In this document: piece after piece, positions 51,775 to 61,747 of the stretch
Numbering within the stretch: position 1 is the stretch's first letter
Layout: every line of letters starts with the position of its first letter
Notes under the pieces: generated by a model
What the model was told of the DNA's origin: nothing
Databases searched by the model: none
Seen by the model: only the letters and a program-made list of their open reading frames with translations
NCBI RefSeq assembly: GCF_024206495.1
Contig: NZ_JAMBPQ010000005.1
Span: 124,001-188,000 of the forward strand
Reading direction: 5' to 3'
DNA length: 64,000 nt
Source of the DNA: Paraburkholderia sp. CNPSo 3272
Lineage (GTDB): Bacteria; Pseudomonadota; Gammaproteobacteria; Burkholderiales; Burkholderiaceae
Made by a program: the position numbers and the translations under genes

Positions 51775-54700
51775 GGCAACGCTCCCAGTGTCTTCAGACC
51801 CGCCGGCGTCGTGACTGCGGGCGGCGTGCCCACCGGCAGCGCAGGCTGGCCCGGATTGCCCTGTGCGCCTCCGATGCCGGGCAGCCCTCCGCTGTTCGCG
51901 GCGTTTGGCAGGATCCCCTGCAACAATCCGAGCAGCGTCACCGGATCGTTCACCCCGAGCGCGAGCGGATACGGCTGCGAGGCGAACACGCCGGGCCTCA
52001 CGAACTCGACTGCGCCGATGTCGTAGCCACCCAGCTGCGGCCGCGGCGTGCCGAAGATGTCACGATTCGGCGCGCCCGCTGCCGTGGCATGGTTGACCGC
52101 CGGCGAGGTCCCGGGGATCGTGTAGTTGCCGAGCAGCGTGTTGCGTTGCGCGCCCGTGCTCGCCTCGTTGAACAGCGACAACGGACCGTACGACATGTTG
52201 ATCCAGTTGTTGCCCTCGTCCGGCGTCGCCGACGGCAGCAGGCTGAACAACGGATTCGGCAGCACCGTGTCCGCAATACCCGGGGGCACCGTGATGCCGA
52301 TACCGCCCGCCTCCGGCGGCACACGCGCACCGTTGCAGTACTGATGCACGACGCCCGGATTCGATCCGCTGTTGTTCGCGTTCGGATAGTCGCCGGCGTC
52401 GGTCAGGATCGAGTACCGCGGGTTCATCGTCAGACCGGACCCATGGTTCGCGGCTCCCGTGTCGCCGAACGCGCCGATGTCCCAGTAGACCGCCTTCGGA
52501 TCGCAATAGCCCGTGGTGTGCCCGGCCTGGTTCAGCGACGGATTCAGCGTGACCACGTTCTGCAGCCCCGCAATGCCCGGATCCAGTCCTCCCACGGTGA
52601 TGTAGAACGTGCGGTTCTGCCAGAACAGGTCATTCGTGAGCACCGGGTTCGAGAACGTCGTGCAGTCCGGGTTGCCCGCCGGGCACTTCACGTTCGGCCT
52701 GGTGAATGCCGCCACCAGGTTCTGCGTGTGGCGCGCGGTCTCGAGCCCGGCCGGCTCGTACTGCGACGTCGTGGTCGGCTGGCACGTCGTTTCCGAACCC
52801 GAGGTCGTGCAGTTCGGCGGCCCGACGTTGGCCTGGGTCGCAGCGGACGTGTTGAACAGCACACCGGCCGTCGCGGTCGAGTCGTTGGAGACGACCGTGT
52901 TGTTGACGAAGCTCACCGCCACGGCATCCTGCAGCGACACGCCACCGCCCGCCCAGCCCGCCACGTTGTTCGCGATGATGTTATTCGTCACCTTCACCCG
53001 ATACCACCTAGAGCTGTCGTTCGGACTGCGTTGCACGTCGGTACCGTTGACGTTCTGCAGCCGCAGGCCGCCGCCCTTGCCGCTTTCCGCCGTGTTGCCG
53101 ACGATCAGGTTGCCGTCGATCGTGATGTCCGGGCCCGCGCCGTCCGAGAGCTGCGGCGCGCAGTCGACGTCGGTGGCCGCGTTCTCGCAGAAGGTGCCGT
53201 CGGGCGGCACACCCTGAACGATCAGCCCGCCGCCGTACGTCGGCAGCGTCGGGTTGTTGCTCTGATTGAACAGGATCCAGTTGTGCGACAGGTCGCCGTT
53301 GTAGCTGAAGCCGAAGTGCGCGACACCGCCGCCGTCGCCGCTGCTGATGTTGCCGCATACCCAGTTGTAGTTGAACTTGTAGTAGTCGGCGCCCGAGCAG
53401 AACGTCACTCCTCCTGCCGAAGACGGCGTGGTCGAGTTGATTTCGTCGCCGTACGAAGCGTTCGACGTGACCTGGTTGTTGTGCACGTTCACGTGGACGT
53501 TGTACTGGAACGGCAACTGGGTCACGTTATTCGCCGCGATGTTGCCGTCGGGCACCTCGACCTGGCCGACGATGATGCCGCCCGTGAGCGTTCCCGCGTT
53601 GGAGAAGACGCGGTTGTTCGATACCTCCGTGTAGTGGTTCCAGCCATGCAGGTAGATACCACCGCCGCCTTGCGAGCTGTTCGTGAACGACATGCCGTCG
53701 ATGCGCGACGGGTTGCACAGGAAGTTGCTCTGATAGGTATTGCAGTCCGCGGCGCTGTTGGTGAGCGGCGTGCAGATGCCGTTCGCGACGCAGTTCTGGT
53801 CCTGGGTCAGCACCCCGCCCACCAGCACGTCCTTCACACCCTTGCCGAGCACGGTAATGGCCGCGCCTTCGTACGCGCCCATCAGCGTCGGCTCGATCAG
53901 CGTCTCCGCGAGGTTACCGTTGAGGTTGAAATCCCAGCCCGAAGTCGGCTCGAACGGAATCCCGTCGATCTTGCGCTGCATCGAGGCAAGGCAACTGTAT
54001 GCGCCGGTCGGATCGTACGGATTGCTCCCCGAGATCAGGCCGCCGTTCAGCGCATCGCCGAACAGGCACCCTATCTGCCTGCGCCACGGGTCGAGCTTGC
54101 CCGACGGATGCGGATTGGCGTCGACCGTCACGGACGTTGCCCCCACGCCTTGCAGCCGCACCGGCTTCCACATGAGCAGCATCTCCTTGTAGGTCCCGGG
54201 ACCGACGACGATCATGTCGCCCGCGGTGGCATGGTCGATTGCGGTCTGGATTGCATTGCCGGCCGTGTTTTCGCCGCCCACGTAGGTGGGCGCCTTGCCG
54301 CCGATCGTCACGGTGACCGCATCGATCGAGCGCTTGCCGCTCGCTGCGGTGACGACGAGCTGGCCGCACTGGGTCGGCGTCGTCACGCCACGCTGCTGGA
54401 TCGTGCAGGCCGCATCGGGACCGAGCAGAGGCGGCACAACCACGGTGATCTTCGCGTCGCTCCACGATGTCACCGGCGCCGGGATGCCCGCGATCGTCAC
54501 GACGCCCCGTTGCTGGCCGAAACCGTAGTTGCGCGTGATGAACTTCTGGTTGAACGGCGCGGCGGTGGCAGCTGGACCCGTGTACGCATGGTTCGGCACC
54601 TGCTGCGTGCCGACCGACGTAATCGTCAGCGTCTTCAAGGGTCCACTAACCCACGGCCCCGCGCCGCCGTTGCTGCCCGCGGACGTATTGCCGGCAATCG

Positions 54701-57700
54701 CGTCGCCGGTCACGGAGGCAATGCCCGGCGTGCCGTCCGGGTAGGCGCAGTCCACCTGGTTATATCCGTCCGCGAAGGCCTGGACGGGCACCACCGGCGT
54801 ATCCATGTACTGGGTCTGTCCGGGCATGAACGGAATCTCGTAGCAGAACTGGCTATATGCCGGGTTATAGAGCGGGTCCTTGATGGTCTGGCCGGAATGC
54901 GCAGGGTCGGGCATGTACGGATCGTTCATGCACGCAACCATCATCGTCGGCGCGTAGCCCGTCGGGTTCGGCGGGTTGACTTGCCAGGTCGAGTAGGTCA
55001 GCCCGTTGAAGATGCCCCACTGGTCCGAATAGGTGCGCGAAATTTCGTTGCCCGCGAAGTCCTTGAACGACACCGGCACGTTTGGCACTGCGAACTTCTC
55101 GCCGAACTGCGGCGAATACGGGTCGAACTCCGACGAGAAGTCGTCCAGCATGAAACCGGTGTAGTGGGCCGCAACGTGCGTCGAGCTGAAGATCCAGAAC
55201 TTCGCCTGCACCGCGCTCTGATCGGTCAGTTCCACCTCCTTGCGGTCGCACAGGTTCCTCGAAGCCCCCGCGAACGGCGAGACTTCCTGCGAGCCCGGGA
55301 ACAGGCTGATGTAGTCCGGGACGATCCGCAGCTCGCCGACGCACGGCCAGAAGCGTTCGATGGACCCGGTGTCGCCTTCTGCATGCGGGGTGGAGCCGAG
55401 ATTCGAGGTCGGATTCTGCGGGTTGTTCCGGTTGTAGGTGGAGTTCATCGCCGCCTGGTCGGGCAGGATGAAGACATCGCCGATCCCGCCGAACTGCTGC
55501 GTGACCGGTGCAATGTAGTTGTCGCCGATCAGGATGTTCTTGTCCTCCTCCTTCACCAGTTCGTAGCCCGGCGGCACGATGATCTCGACCACATACTTGC
55601 CGGGCGGCAGCATCTGCGTGCCGTCCTTCGTGGGATTGGCGCTGCAGATCGTGCAGTGGGTGCCGGTCGGCAGGCCGCTATGCGGATCGCGGCCCGTCAC
55701 GCTCGGGAACTCGTACATGCCGTCGAACGGCGCCGGCTGCACCTGGTTGAACACATGCATGCCGTCATAGCACTTGAACTGCGAGTTGTTGGGCAGCGCA
55801 CGCTGCTGCGGGTCGAGCCAGTTCGGCGTGTTCCGCAGCGTGTAGAAGTACGGATCGCTGGTGCTCTGGCCCGGACAGTTCATGTTCGGCACGCCGTCCG
55901 AACGGAAGCCTTGGGCCCAGTCGTCCCAGCTCGCGGTCTTCGTCGTGTCGACGAGCTTCAGACTCGTGGAGCCGTCCGCCGCCACGCCTTCCTGGTACAG
56001 ATTCACCGTGACGTTCGGCACGTCGGGGGTCCACTTTGTGTGAACCAGCAAGGTGGGATCGTCGAAGGGGCGCGTCGAAGCGTAGACGACTTCGCCACGG
56101 ATCCCGCCGTTCTCGTTCGCCGCGTACTGCGTCTTGCCGAACTCGATGAACGAGTTCTGTCCCGAGAAGCCCTGCCAGCCCATCGTGGTCACCCACGGCG
56201 GATCGACGCGGCCGGTCGAGGGATTCGAGCCCGAGCGGTCGTTGCAGTCTGCGTCGTTGCAGTACACCGCGCCAGGCACCCGCAGGTTCGTCGGCAAATG
56301 CACCGATTCTTGCGTGTTCGCGAAGTTCGCGGCAATCGTCGACTTGCCGCCGCCCGGCGTGCCGTCGGGCGGACCGCCCGCGTCATAAACGACGTGCACG
56401 CCCGTCTGCTTGAAGCGCGTCAGGTCGGTATCGACGACATACCAGTTGAACAGCGGAAACTCTTCGTTGAACGATGCATAGCCGTTCCCGTCCGTGACGT
56501 TGAAATCCGAATAGCTGCCGTCGCGGAAACGGATATTGGTCGGCAGCAGCGCGAGGCCCGGCTTGCCGGGATCTCCCACGCCGTTGCCGTTCGTGTCGAG
56601 GAACGTCCGCGTATAGAGATTCGTTTGCCACTGAAGCACCGCGATATCTCCCGCGTCGGTCACCGTGCCGCCGCCGAGCGTCACGGCCGATGCGAGCCCG
56701 TCGACGATCTGGTCGTTCCACTGGTCGAACACGGTGATGCGGGTTATGCCGGCAGGCAGGCCCGTGAAGCTGAACGTGCCGTCCGCGTTGCACTTGGTGA
56801 ACGCGTAGTCTTCGCCGTCCGGATCGCCCACGCTCACGTAGCATTGCGTGAAGCTCAACGGCTTGCGCGACTGGCTGCCGTACAGGTGCTCGTCAGGCGG
56901 ACGGCTGTAGTGCAGGTTCGTCACCCGGCCCTTGAGCCCGTTGTTGCAGCCCGAGGTGGCGCACAGCAAAGGCAGCCGCGCGTTGATGATCTTCGGGTTC
57001 GCAAAGCCGATCGACACGTGGAAGCCCGCCGGACCGAATTCCTGGAAGTACGCGGGGCCACCGATCTTGATGAACGAGTCGTGGGCTTTCTCGCCGTCCA
57101 GCGTGTTCGTCTGCAGCCATTCCTCGCCTCGTGCGATGCGGTCAGCAGCGGGCGTCGCGATGATGCCGTAGCGGCCCGGCATCAGGTTCGCGATGATGGC
57201 CTGACCAACGAGCGGCGACAGCGTCTTGCCATCCGACTCGTATTTCGGGCAGGTCGGGATCATGCCGACGAGGCCATCGGTCGATGTCGAAATCGGGCAC
57301 GCGTTGAGCCCGCTGACCGGATCGATCGTGCCTTGCAGCGAATTGGACAGTGGCATGTTGAACATGTCGTAGGTCATCTGTCCGGTCGGCTGACCGCTGC
57401 CGCCAGCGTCATCCCACAGCTTGATTTCGAAGCCGCCGAGTCCCGGTTCGCGCGCCGAGCCGAAGGTGTCGGTGCCGCCGCTCACGTCCACTTCGCCGTT
57501 CAGCGGTGCGTCGTCCTCGAACACGAACACGGAAACCTTCGCAGTCGGGAAAGGCGACTCCTCCAGCAACACGTTGACCGAAGTCTGACCGGCCGCGATC
57601 GGCGCGCCGCCCATGCCGTTGCCGCACTTGCCCGTGCCCGGCGCGAAGTTCGCGACGCCCGGACAGTCTTTGGAAATGTCGAACTGCCGCTGCGCGCCTG

Positions 57701-60038
57701 AGGGATTGTTCGGGTCGACCGGCTGCGGAACGCCGCCGCCGTTCGTGAACGAGTTGTACGCGTTGCCCGGCAGGATCGAAATGTAATAGCGCTTCTTCGG
57801 ATCGAGCGCCACCTGCGACGGATCCACCGGCACCTGCTGCGCCGCCGTGGTCCGGCACACGCCGTTGCCGACATCGCAAACTGCCGGCAGGTGGGTCTGG
57901 CTGACCGGGTCATAGACCGTCTGCCCCGCTTCGCACGCGGCGACGCCGACACAGCCTGCCGCCACCACCGGCATGTAGCTCGTATGGAAGTTCGCACCGA
58001 GACTCGGCACAGGCAGCGGAGGACACGTCGCCGGACGCGTGGGCGAGTTCACCTGGCACGCCGGATCGATCTGGAACGTGCGGTCTTCCTCGATGATCCA
58101 GCGGTAGTCGCTGATCTTCACCGGCGTCTTGCCCGGCTGCGTGCTGGGCGCATCGAGTACGTTGACGACGAGTCCGCTGCCGCCCTTGAACGTCACCGTC
58201 ACGGTCGCCGTGTTGCTCGCCGTATTCTGCGCATTCACCGCCTTGTACTGGAACGTCACGCTCGCGGACGCCGCGCTGCCCATAGGCGCCGTCGCCGGGC
58301 TCGCCGTGAAGGAGCCGTCGGGATTCAGCGTGACAGAGCCGCCCGTCGGCGTGCCGACAAGCGTTGCGGCGAGCTGCAGGCCATTCGGATCGCTGGCGTA
58401 CGTGAGCACACCGGGCTCGGAGATCTGCAGCCGCGAGGCGATATTGCTCGTATAGGCGGCGTTGCCGGCCGTGGGCGGTCCGGACTGACACCCGTTGCCC
58501 GTCGTGCACGCGGTGAGCGTCACCGTCGCCGCGGCGTTCGGGTTGCCGTTCGCCTGGTACACGAAGCTGTCGGCCGTCGTGCCTTGACTCGGCGTGTAGA
58601 CGAACGTGCCGTCCGGGTTCAGCGTGAGCGAGCCGCCAGTCGGTGGCGTCTTCACCTGCACGCCGTAGACGTTGGCGTCCTTCGCCGCCACGCCTCTCGC
58701 CGGGTCGGACACGGTCAGCGTCTTGCCGGGTACGAAGAAATACGTGGACCCGGTGACCGAAGCGTTCGCCACGGCGGCGGCGGACGCCGCGGTGGAGTTG
58801 TTCACGCTGATGTAACCCTGCATGCCGCCGTCACGCGCGTTGTTCGTCGACAGGCTCAGTTCGCGATCGAACACTGGCAGCGCGGAGGCGGCTGCCCCTG
58901 GCATGTTGACCAGCGCGTCGTAGGTCTTGCCTGCCGCCATGAACACTTCCGACTGAATCCGCGGATTGCCGGGCAGCACATTGCCGTCTTCGGCGATCAA
59001 AGCGAAGCCGGAGACCGGGGTCGTGCCCGTTTGCGCGCCGACCACAGCCGGCACGTGCATGCGCAGCCCCGCGTTGACGAAGCGAAGCATCACCGGCCCG
59101 GTGGTCGCGGCACTCGTCGCGGCAAACGTCGAAGCGCCCGAATTGGTGCGGTCGAACGAGACGCCGTTGATCAGGTAGTAGCGCGGATCGTAGTTCACCG
59201 TGGGCGGATAGCAGGTGCCGAACGCGGTCGACTTCGAATCGCCGCAGCCGCCCGGCTGCCCGGACCACGACAGGGTTTCGCTGAAGCCCGGCGTCGCGAC
59301 CGCGGCGGCGACCGCGGTGTTCTGCACCGGGTCGATTTCGCTCAGCACGAGCGGCACGTCGGTGTCGTAGCTGACGCCCGGATACGCCTGCGCGGGCGTC
59401 GCCCCATTGGCCGCCGTTCTCACCACCAGCACCCCATAGAGCCCCATCGGCCCCTGGATCGACGGGTGCGTGCCCGACTCGATCAGATAGGTGCCGGGGT
59501 TCAGGTTGCTCCACGCGAGCGCAGTGGTGCTGCCGTGCGCTACTTCGGTCGCGAACGACTGCACGCGGGCCGCTTGCGTCGGCGGCGTGAACGTCGCCCC
59601 GCCGGGCGCGGCGGCGGCGGTCGGCCACGTGGTCGCGGTCTGGGTGGGGTGCGTCGGGCTCGGCATGCTCGTCGCCGTCGTGCCCAGACCGCCGCCCAGT
59701 TGCCCGACGACCACGAGCGAAGTCGGCACGGAGCCGGGCAAGCTGTTCTTGAGACTGATCGTGAGCGGCCCTGGCGGCACCGTGATGACGACGGGCGACC
59801 AGTTCGCCCCTGCCCCGGGGTTCGCCGCCGTACACGTGGCAGGCGCAGCAGCAGCCGTGCAGCTGTAACCCCACATCGGCACGGCCTGCCCGTCGGGCAT
59901 CACGGCCGTGGTGGCCTTCGCAGTGAGATTGACGGATGCCTGGGCGAATGCCATCCCGCTCGCGCCCAGCAAAACGGAAGCGGCAATCGACGCCTTAAGC
60001 ATCCCTAACAGATTTGCCTTGAGTGTGGTGGATCTCAT
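51771..60038 (-). CDS. giant exported multidomain protein with cupredoxin-like N terminus and C-terminal beta-helix
   Basis: 2755 residues; GGGAG lies 7 bases before the ATG. Sec signal peptide (SIAASVLLGASGMAFA). Residues about 30-430 resemble two multicopper-oxidase cupredoxin domains (NLNPGTYLIESGTHPSIQGP; GFALIAEDGNVLPGNPRIQS) but have lost most copper-ligand His. Next come Ig-like repeats (PTGGSLTLNPDGTFVYTPSQ near 475; PTGGSVTLNPDGSFTASP near 560), SdrD-B-like modules (FVFEDDAPLNGEVD near 840; FLDTNGNGVGDPGKPG near 1150), and an IPT/TIG-like domain near 1810-1870. A right-handed beta-helix runs from about 1925 to 2680 (NAIQTAIDHATAGDMIVVGP at its start, Asn-rich turns). No autotransporter or sorting signal ends the protein. 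A surface or matrix scaffold for the oxidase is inferred. Confidence 0.9.
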   Translation of the reverse strand: MRSTTLKANLLGMLKASIAASVLLGASGMAFAQASVNLTAKATTAVMPDGQAVPMWGYSCTAAAAPATCTAANPGAGANWSPVVITVPPGPLTISLKNSLPGSVPTSLVVVGQLGGGLGTTATSMPSPTHPTQTATTWPTAAAAPGGATFTPPTQAARVQSFATEVAHGSTTALAWSNLNPGTYLIESGTHPSIQGPMGLYGVLVVRTAANGATPAQAYPGVSYDTDVPLVLSEIDPVQNTAVAAAVATPGFSETLSWSGQPGGCGDSKSTAFGTCYPPTVNYDPRYYLINGVSFDRTNSGASTFAATSAATTGPVMLRFVNAGLRMHVPAVVGAQTGTTPVSGFALIAEDGNVLPGNPRIQSEVFMAAGKTYDALVNMPGAAASALPVFDRELSLSTNNARDGGMQGYISVNNSTAASAAAVANASVTGSTYFFVPGKTLTVSDPARGVAAKDANVYGVQVKTPPTGGSLTLNPDGTFVYTPSQGTTADSFVYQANGNPNAAATVTLTACTTGNGCQSGPPTAGNAAYTSNIASRLQISEPGVLTYASDPNGLQLAATLVGTPTGGSVTLNPDGSFTASPATAPMGSAASASVTFQYKAVNAQNTASNTATVTVTFKGGSGLVVNVLDAPSTQPGKTPVKISDYRWIIEEDRTFQIDPACQVNSPTRPATCPPLPVPSLGANFHTSYMPVVAAGCVGVAACEAGQTVYDPVSQTHLPAVCDVGNGVCRTTAAQQVPVDPSQVALDPKKRYYISILPGNAYNSFTNGGGVPQPVDPNNPSGAQRQFDISKDCPGVANFAPGTGKCGNGMGGAPIAAGQTSVNVLLEESPFPTAKVSVFVFEDDAPLNGEVDVSGGTDTFGSAREPGLGGFEIKLWDDAGGSGQPTGQMTYDMFNMPLSNSLQGTIDPVSGLNACPISTSTDGLVGMIPTCPKYESDGKTLSPLVGQAIIANLMPGRYGIIATPAADRIARGEEWLQTNTLDGEKAHDSFIKIGGPAYFQEFGPAGFHVSIGFANPKIINARLPLLCATSGCNNGLKGRVTNLHYSRPPDEHLYGSQSRKPLSFTQCYVSVGDPDGEDYAFTKCNADGTFSFTGLPAGITRITVFDQWNDQIVDGLASAVTLGGGTVTDAGDIAVLQWQTNLYTRTFLDTNGNGVGDPGKPGLALLPTNIRFRDGSYSDFNVTDGNGYASFNEEFPLFNWYVVDTDLTRFKQTGVHVVYDAGGPPDGTPGGGKSTIAANFANTQESVHLPTNLRVPGAVYCNDADCNDRSGSNPSTGRVDPPWVTTMGWQGFSGQNSFIEFGKTQYAANENGGIRGEVVYASTRPFDDPTLLVHTKWTPDVPNVTVNLYQEGVAADGSTSLKLVDTTKTASWDDWAQGFRSDGVPNMNCPGQSTSDPYFYTLRNTPNWLDPQQRALPNNSQFKCYDGMHVFNQVQPAPFDGMYEFPSVTGRDPHSGLPTGTHCTICSANPTKDGTQMLPPGKYVVEIIVPPGYELVKEEDKNILIGDNYIAPVTQQFGGIGDVFILPDQAAMNSTYNRNNPQNPTSNLGSTPHAEGDTGSIERFWPCVGELRIVPDYISLFPGSQEVSPFAGASRNLCDRKEVELTDQSAVQAKFWIFSSTHVAAHYTGFMLDDFSSEFDPYSPQFGEKFAVPNVPVSFKDFAGNEISRTYSDQWGIFNGLTYSTWQVNPPNPTGYAPTMMVACMNDPYMPDPAHSGQTIKDPLYNPAYSQFCYEIPFMPGQTQYMDTPVVPVQAFADGYNQVDCAYPDGTPGIASVTGDAIAGNTSAGSNGGAGPWVSGPLKTLTITSVGTQQVPNHAYTGPAATAAPFNQKFITRNYGFGQQRGVVTIAGIPAPVTSWSDAKITVVVPPLLGPDAACTIQQRGVTTPTQCGQLVVTAASGKRSIDAVTVTIGGKAPTYVGGENTAGNAIQTAIDHATAGDMIVVGPGTYKEMLLMWKPVRLQGVGATSVTVDANPHPSGKLDPWRRQIGCLFGDALNGGLISGSNPYDPTGAYSCLASMQRKIDGIPFEPTSGWDFNLNGNLAETLIEPTLMGAYEGAAITVLGKGVKDVLVGGVLTQDQNCVANGICTPLTNSAADCNTYQSNFLCNPSRIDGMSFTNSSQGGGGIYLHGWNHYTEVSNNRVFSNAGTLTGGIIVGQVEVPDGNIAANNVTQLPFQYNVHVNVHNNQVTSNASYGDEINSTTPSSAGGVTFCSGADYYKFNYNWVCGNISSGDGGGVAHFGFSYNGDLSHNWILFNQSNNPTLPTYGGGLIVQGVPPDGTFCENAATDVDCAPQLSDGAGPDITIDGNLIVGNTAESGKGGGLRLQNVNGTDVQRSPNDSSRWYRVKVTNNIIANNVAGWAGGGVSLQDAVAVSFVNNTVVSNDSTATAGVLFNTSAATQANVGPPNCTTSGSETTCQPTTTSQYEPAGLETARHTQNLVAAFTRPNVKCPAGNPDCTTFSNPVLTNDLFWQNRTFYITVGGLDPGIAGLQNVVTLNPSLNQAGHTTGYCDPKAVYWDIGAFGDTGAANHGSGLTMNPRYSILTDAGDYPNANNSGSNPGVVHQYCNGARVPPEAGGIGITVPPGIADTVLPNPLFSLLPSATPDEGNNWINMSYGPLSLFNEASTGAQRNTLLGNYTIPGTSPAVNHATAAGAPNRDIFGTPRPQLGGYDIGAVEFVRPGVFASQPYPLALGVNDPVTLLGLLQGILPNAANSGGLPGIGGAQGNPGQPALPVGTPPAVTTPAGLKTLGALP

Positions 60039-60055
60039 CGCCGTTCTCCCCGCCT

Positions 60056-61663
60056 CTAGTTCGATTCGTCGATCAGGAACGCTTGCGGATCAACGAGCAT
60101 CATCATCATCATTCCGCCAGGAAAGATGTTGTTCGTGGTGATCTCGCGCTCGTTGTGCGAGTGCCACATGAATGCGAAGCCGGCTTCCGTTTGCGGCGGA
60201 TTCACCGACGTGCCGCTTGGCGGCGTCGTGCCCGTGGGTGAAGTCGCGCGCATGGTCGCGTCGGGTCCGAGATAGGGGCTGCCGCCGTACCAGAAGCCGT
60301 TGGTCAGCACGTGCGAGTCGGGCAGCGTCACCGGGCCGCCGCTCCCCACCTTGCCGAACGGATGGGTTTCGAGCGCTTTGTTGTGATCCGCGCACCATTC
60401 GTAATAGTTCGGCGCCGTCGGATCCTGCGTGTAGTAGCCGTTTGCATCCGGGATACAGACGCTGCCGTCGCCGGGATAGTGCCCATAGACGTCCCAGTTC
60501 AGGCCCTTGCCCGTCCAGTAGAAGATCCCGTCCATCGCAAGGCCCGGCGTCGTCGTGGTCGTGAAAAGCAGCGGGCCAGCCACCTTGGTCGCGTCCGTTT
60601 TCGCGAGCAGCATGTTGCCGTCGCGCGCGAGCACGCGCACGTGATTGCCGTGCTCGTGGAACGGGTGTTGCCAGCGCCCCGTGCCGATGATACGCAGCAG
60701 CACCAGCTCGCCGGGATGCATGTGCGGGTTGCCGTTGTATGGCTGATTCGGATATTGCGCCGCGTAGTTCGGGTCCATGTCGTCCGGCATCGAGCGTCCG
60801 TTCACCATGAAATACGCCGGGTGATAGGGCTCCGTCTCGACCGTCATGCAGCCGGTCGGACTCGTGCAGGCGTTGCCGGCCTGCTGCTCCGCCTGGGCAT
60901 GAATGCGCGGATCCATTTCGGAGAACTGAAACAGATACTCGCGGTCGTAGCACGCGGCGCTGTGGTTGTAGGCCGCCGCGGCATTGCGGAAGTCGGGCTG
61001 GCCGTCCAGCAGCTTGCGCGTTCCCTGGATCGGGTTGCAGCCGGTCGGCACCGCGAGCGTGCCGGGCGACGACGTCGGCAGGACGATGACTGCGCCATAC
61101 ATGCCCATTTCGATCTGCAGATCGCCCTGCGTGCCGCTGTAGTAAGCGTGCGTGCCCGGTGTCGCCGCGATGAAGCTATAGGTGACCGCGACCGTATGGG
61201 ACGCCTCGCGCGTGAGCAGGCCCTGCACGCCCGTCGGCGTGCCGGAGCAGAGCCTCGTCGTCGGGTCGATCGTTCCCATGCATACGTCAAACCCGGGAAA
61301 GAGAATCGACGTGTTGCCCGCCGCCGCGGGCAGATTGTTGGTGAGCGTCACCGTGACGATGTCGCCCTGGTTGACGATCAGCGTCGGGCCGGGAATCTGC
61401 ATGGTCGGGCAATTCGCGCCGGCAATGTTGGGCGGCGAAAATCCGGCCGGAGCCGTATTGCAGCCGTAGCCCCACGAATAGACGCTATTGCCGTCCGGCT
61501 GGGTAATGCGGCTCGCCTCGGCGCGCAGGTCGAAATGCGTGCCCGTGATGCCAGGCGCGGCCGCATGCACCTGCATGCAGAAGAGCGCCGCCACGCCGAA
61601 CCGTGCAAGCCGTCCGAGGCGCGCGAGGGTCGCGATCCCTATGCGGTAAGTGATGTGTCCCAC
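60056..61663 (-). CDS. multicopper-oxidase-like protein lacking the type 1 copper cysteine
   Basis: 535 residues from a GTG at 61663 (AGGAG 7 bases upstream) with a signal peptide ending near AALFCMQVHA. Cupredoxin features: FIAATPGTHAYYSGTQGDLQ and IEMGMYGAVIV in the first domain, and WQHPFHEHGNHVRVLARDG (residues 331-349) with an HxxHxHG motif. The C-terminal segment MWHSHNEREITTNNIFPG (499-516) corresponds to the HCH-x-H-x-GM type 1/3 copper loop but has Ser502 where the Cys belongs. A run of five Met (518-522) follows. Some type 2/3 ligands remain, but electron entry through type 1 copper looks impossible, so it may be a partner subunit or metal-binding protein. Confidence 0.88.
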   Translation of the reverse strand: MGHITYRIGIATLARLGRLARFGVAALFCMQVHAAAPGITGTHFDLRAEASRITQPDGNSVYSWGYGCNTAPAGFSPPNIAGANCPTMQIPGPTLIVNQGDIVTVTLTNNLPAAAGNTSILFPGFDVCMGTIDPTTRLCSGTPTGVQGLLTREASHTVAVTYSFIAATPGTHAYYSGTQGDLQIEMGMYGAVIVLPTSSPGTLAVPTGCNPIQGTRKLLDGQPDFRNAAAAYNHSAACYDREYLFQFSEMDPRIHAQAEQQAGNACTSPTGCMTVETEPYHPAYFMVNGRSMPDDMDPNYAAQYPNQPYNGNPHMHPGELVLLRIIGTGRWQHPFHEHGNHVRVLARDGNMLLAKTDATKVAGPLLFTTTTTPGLAMDGIFYWTGKGLNWDVYGHYPGDGSVCIPDANGYYTQDPTAPNYYEWCADHNKALETHPFGKVGSGGPVTLPDSHVLTNGFWYGGSPYLGPDATMRATSPTGTTPPSGTSVNPPQTEAGFAFMWHSHNEREITTNNIFPGGMMMMMLVDPQAFLIDESN

Positions 61664-61747
61664 GGCTCTTCTCCTAAGTGCAGGACTTCCTGGCCGGGTC
61701 CATGGCAGGCCAGCCATGAACCGTCTTTATCGCGTGCATGAAGCGTC

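Noticed and set aside
52089..57701. A 1870-codon open frame on the plus strand opposite the giant protein gene
   Set aside because: It is the antisense frame of a GC-rich gene with strong third-base bias. Its peptide is dominated by Arg, Val, His and Ala with no domain or signal, while the minus-strand frame has a signal peptide and recognisable domains.
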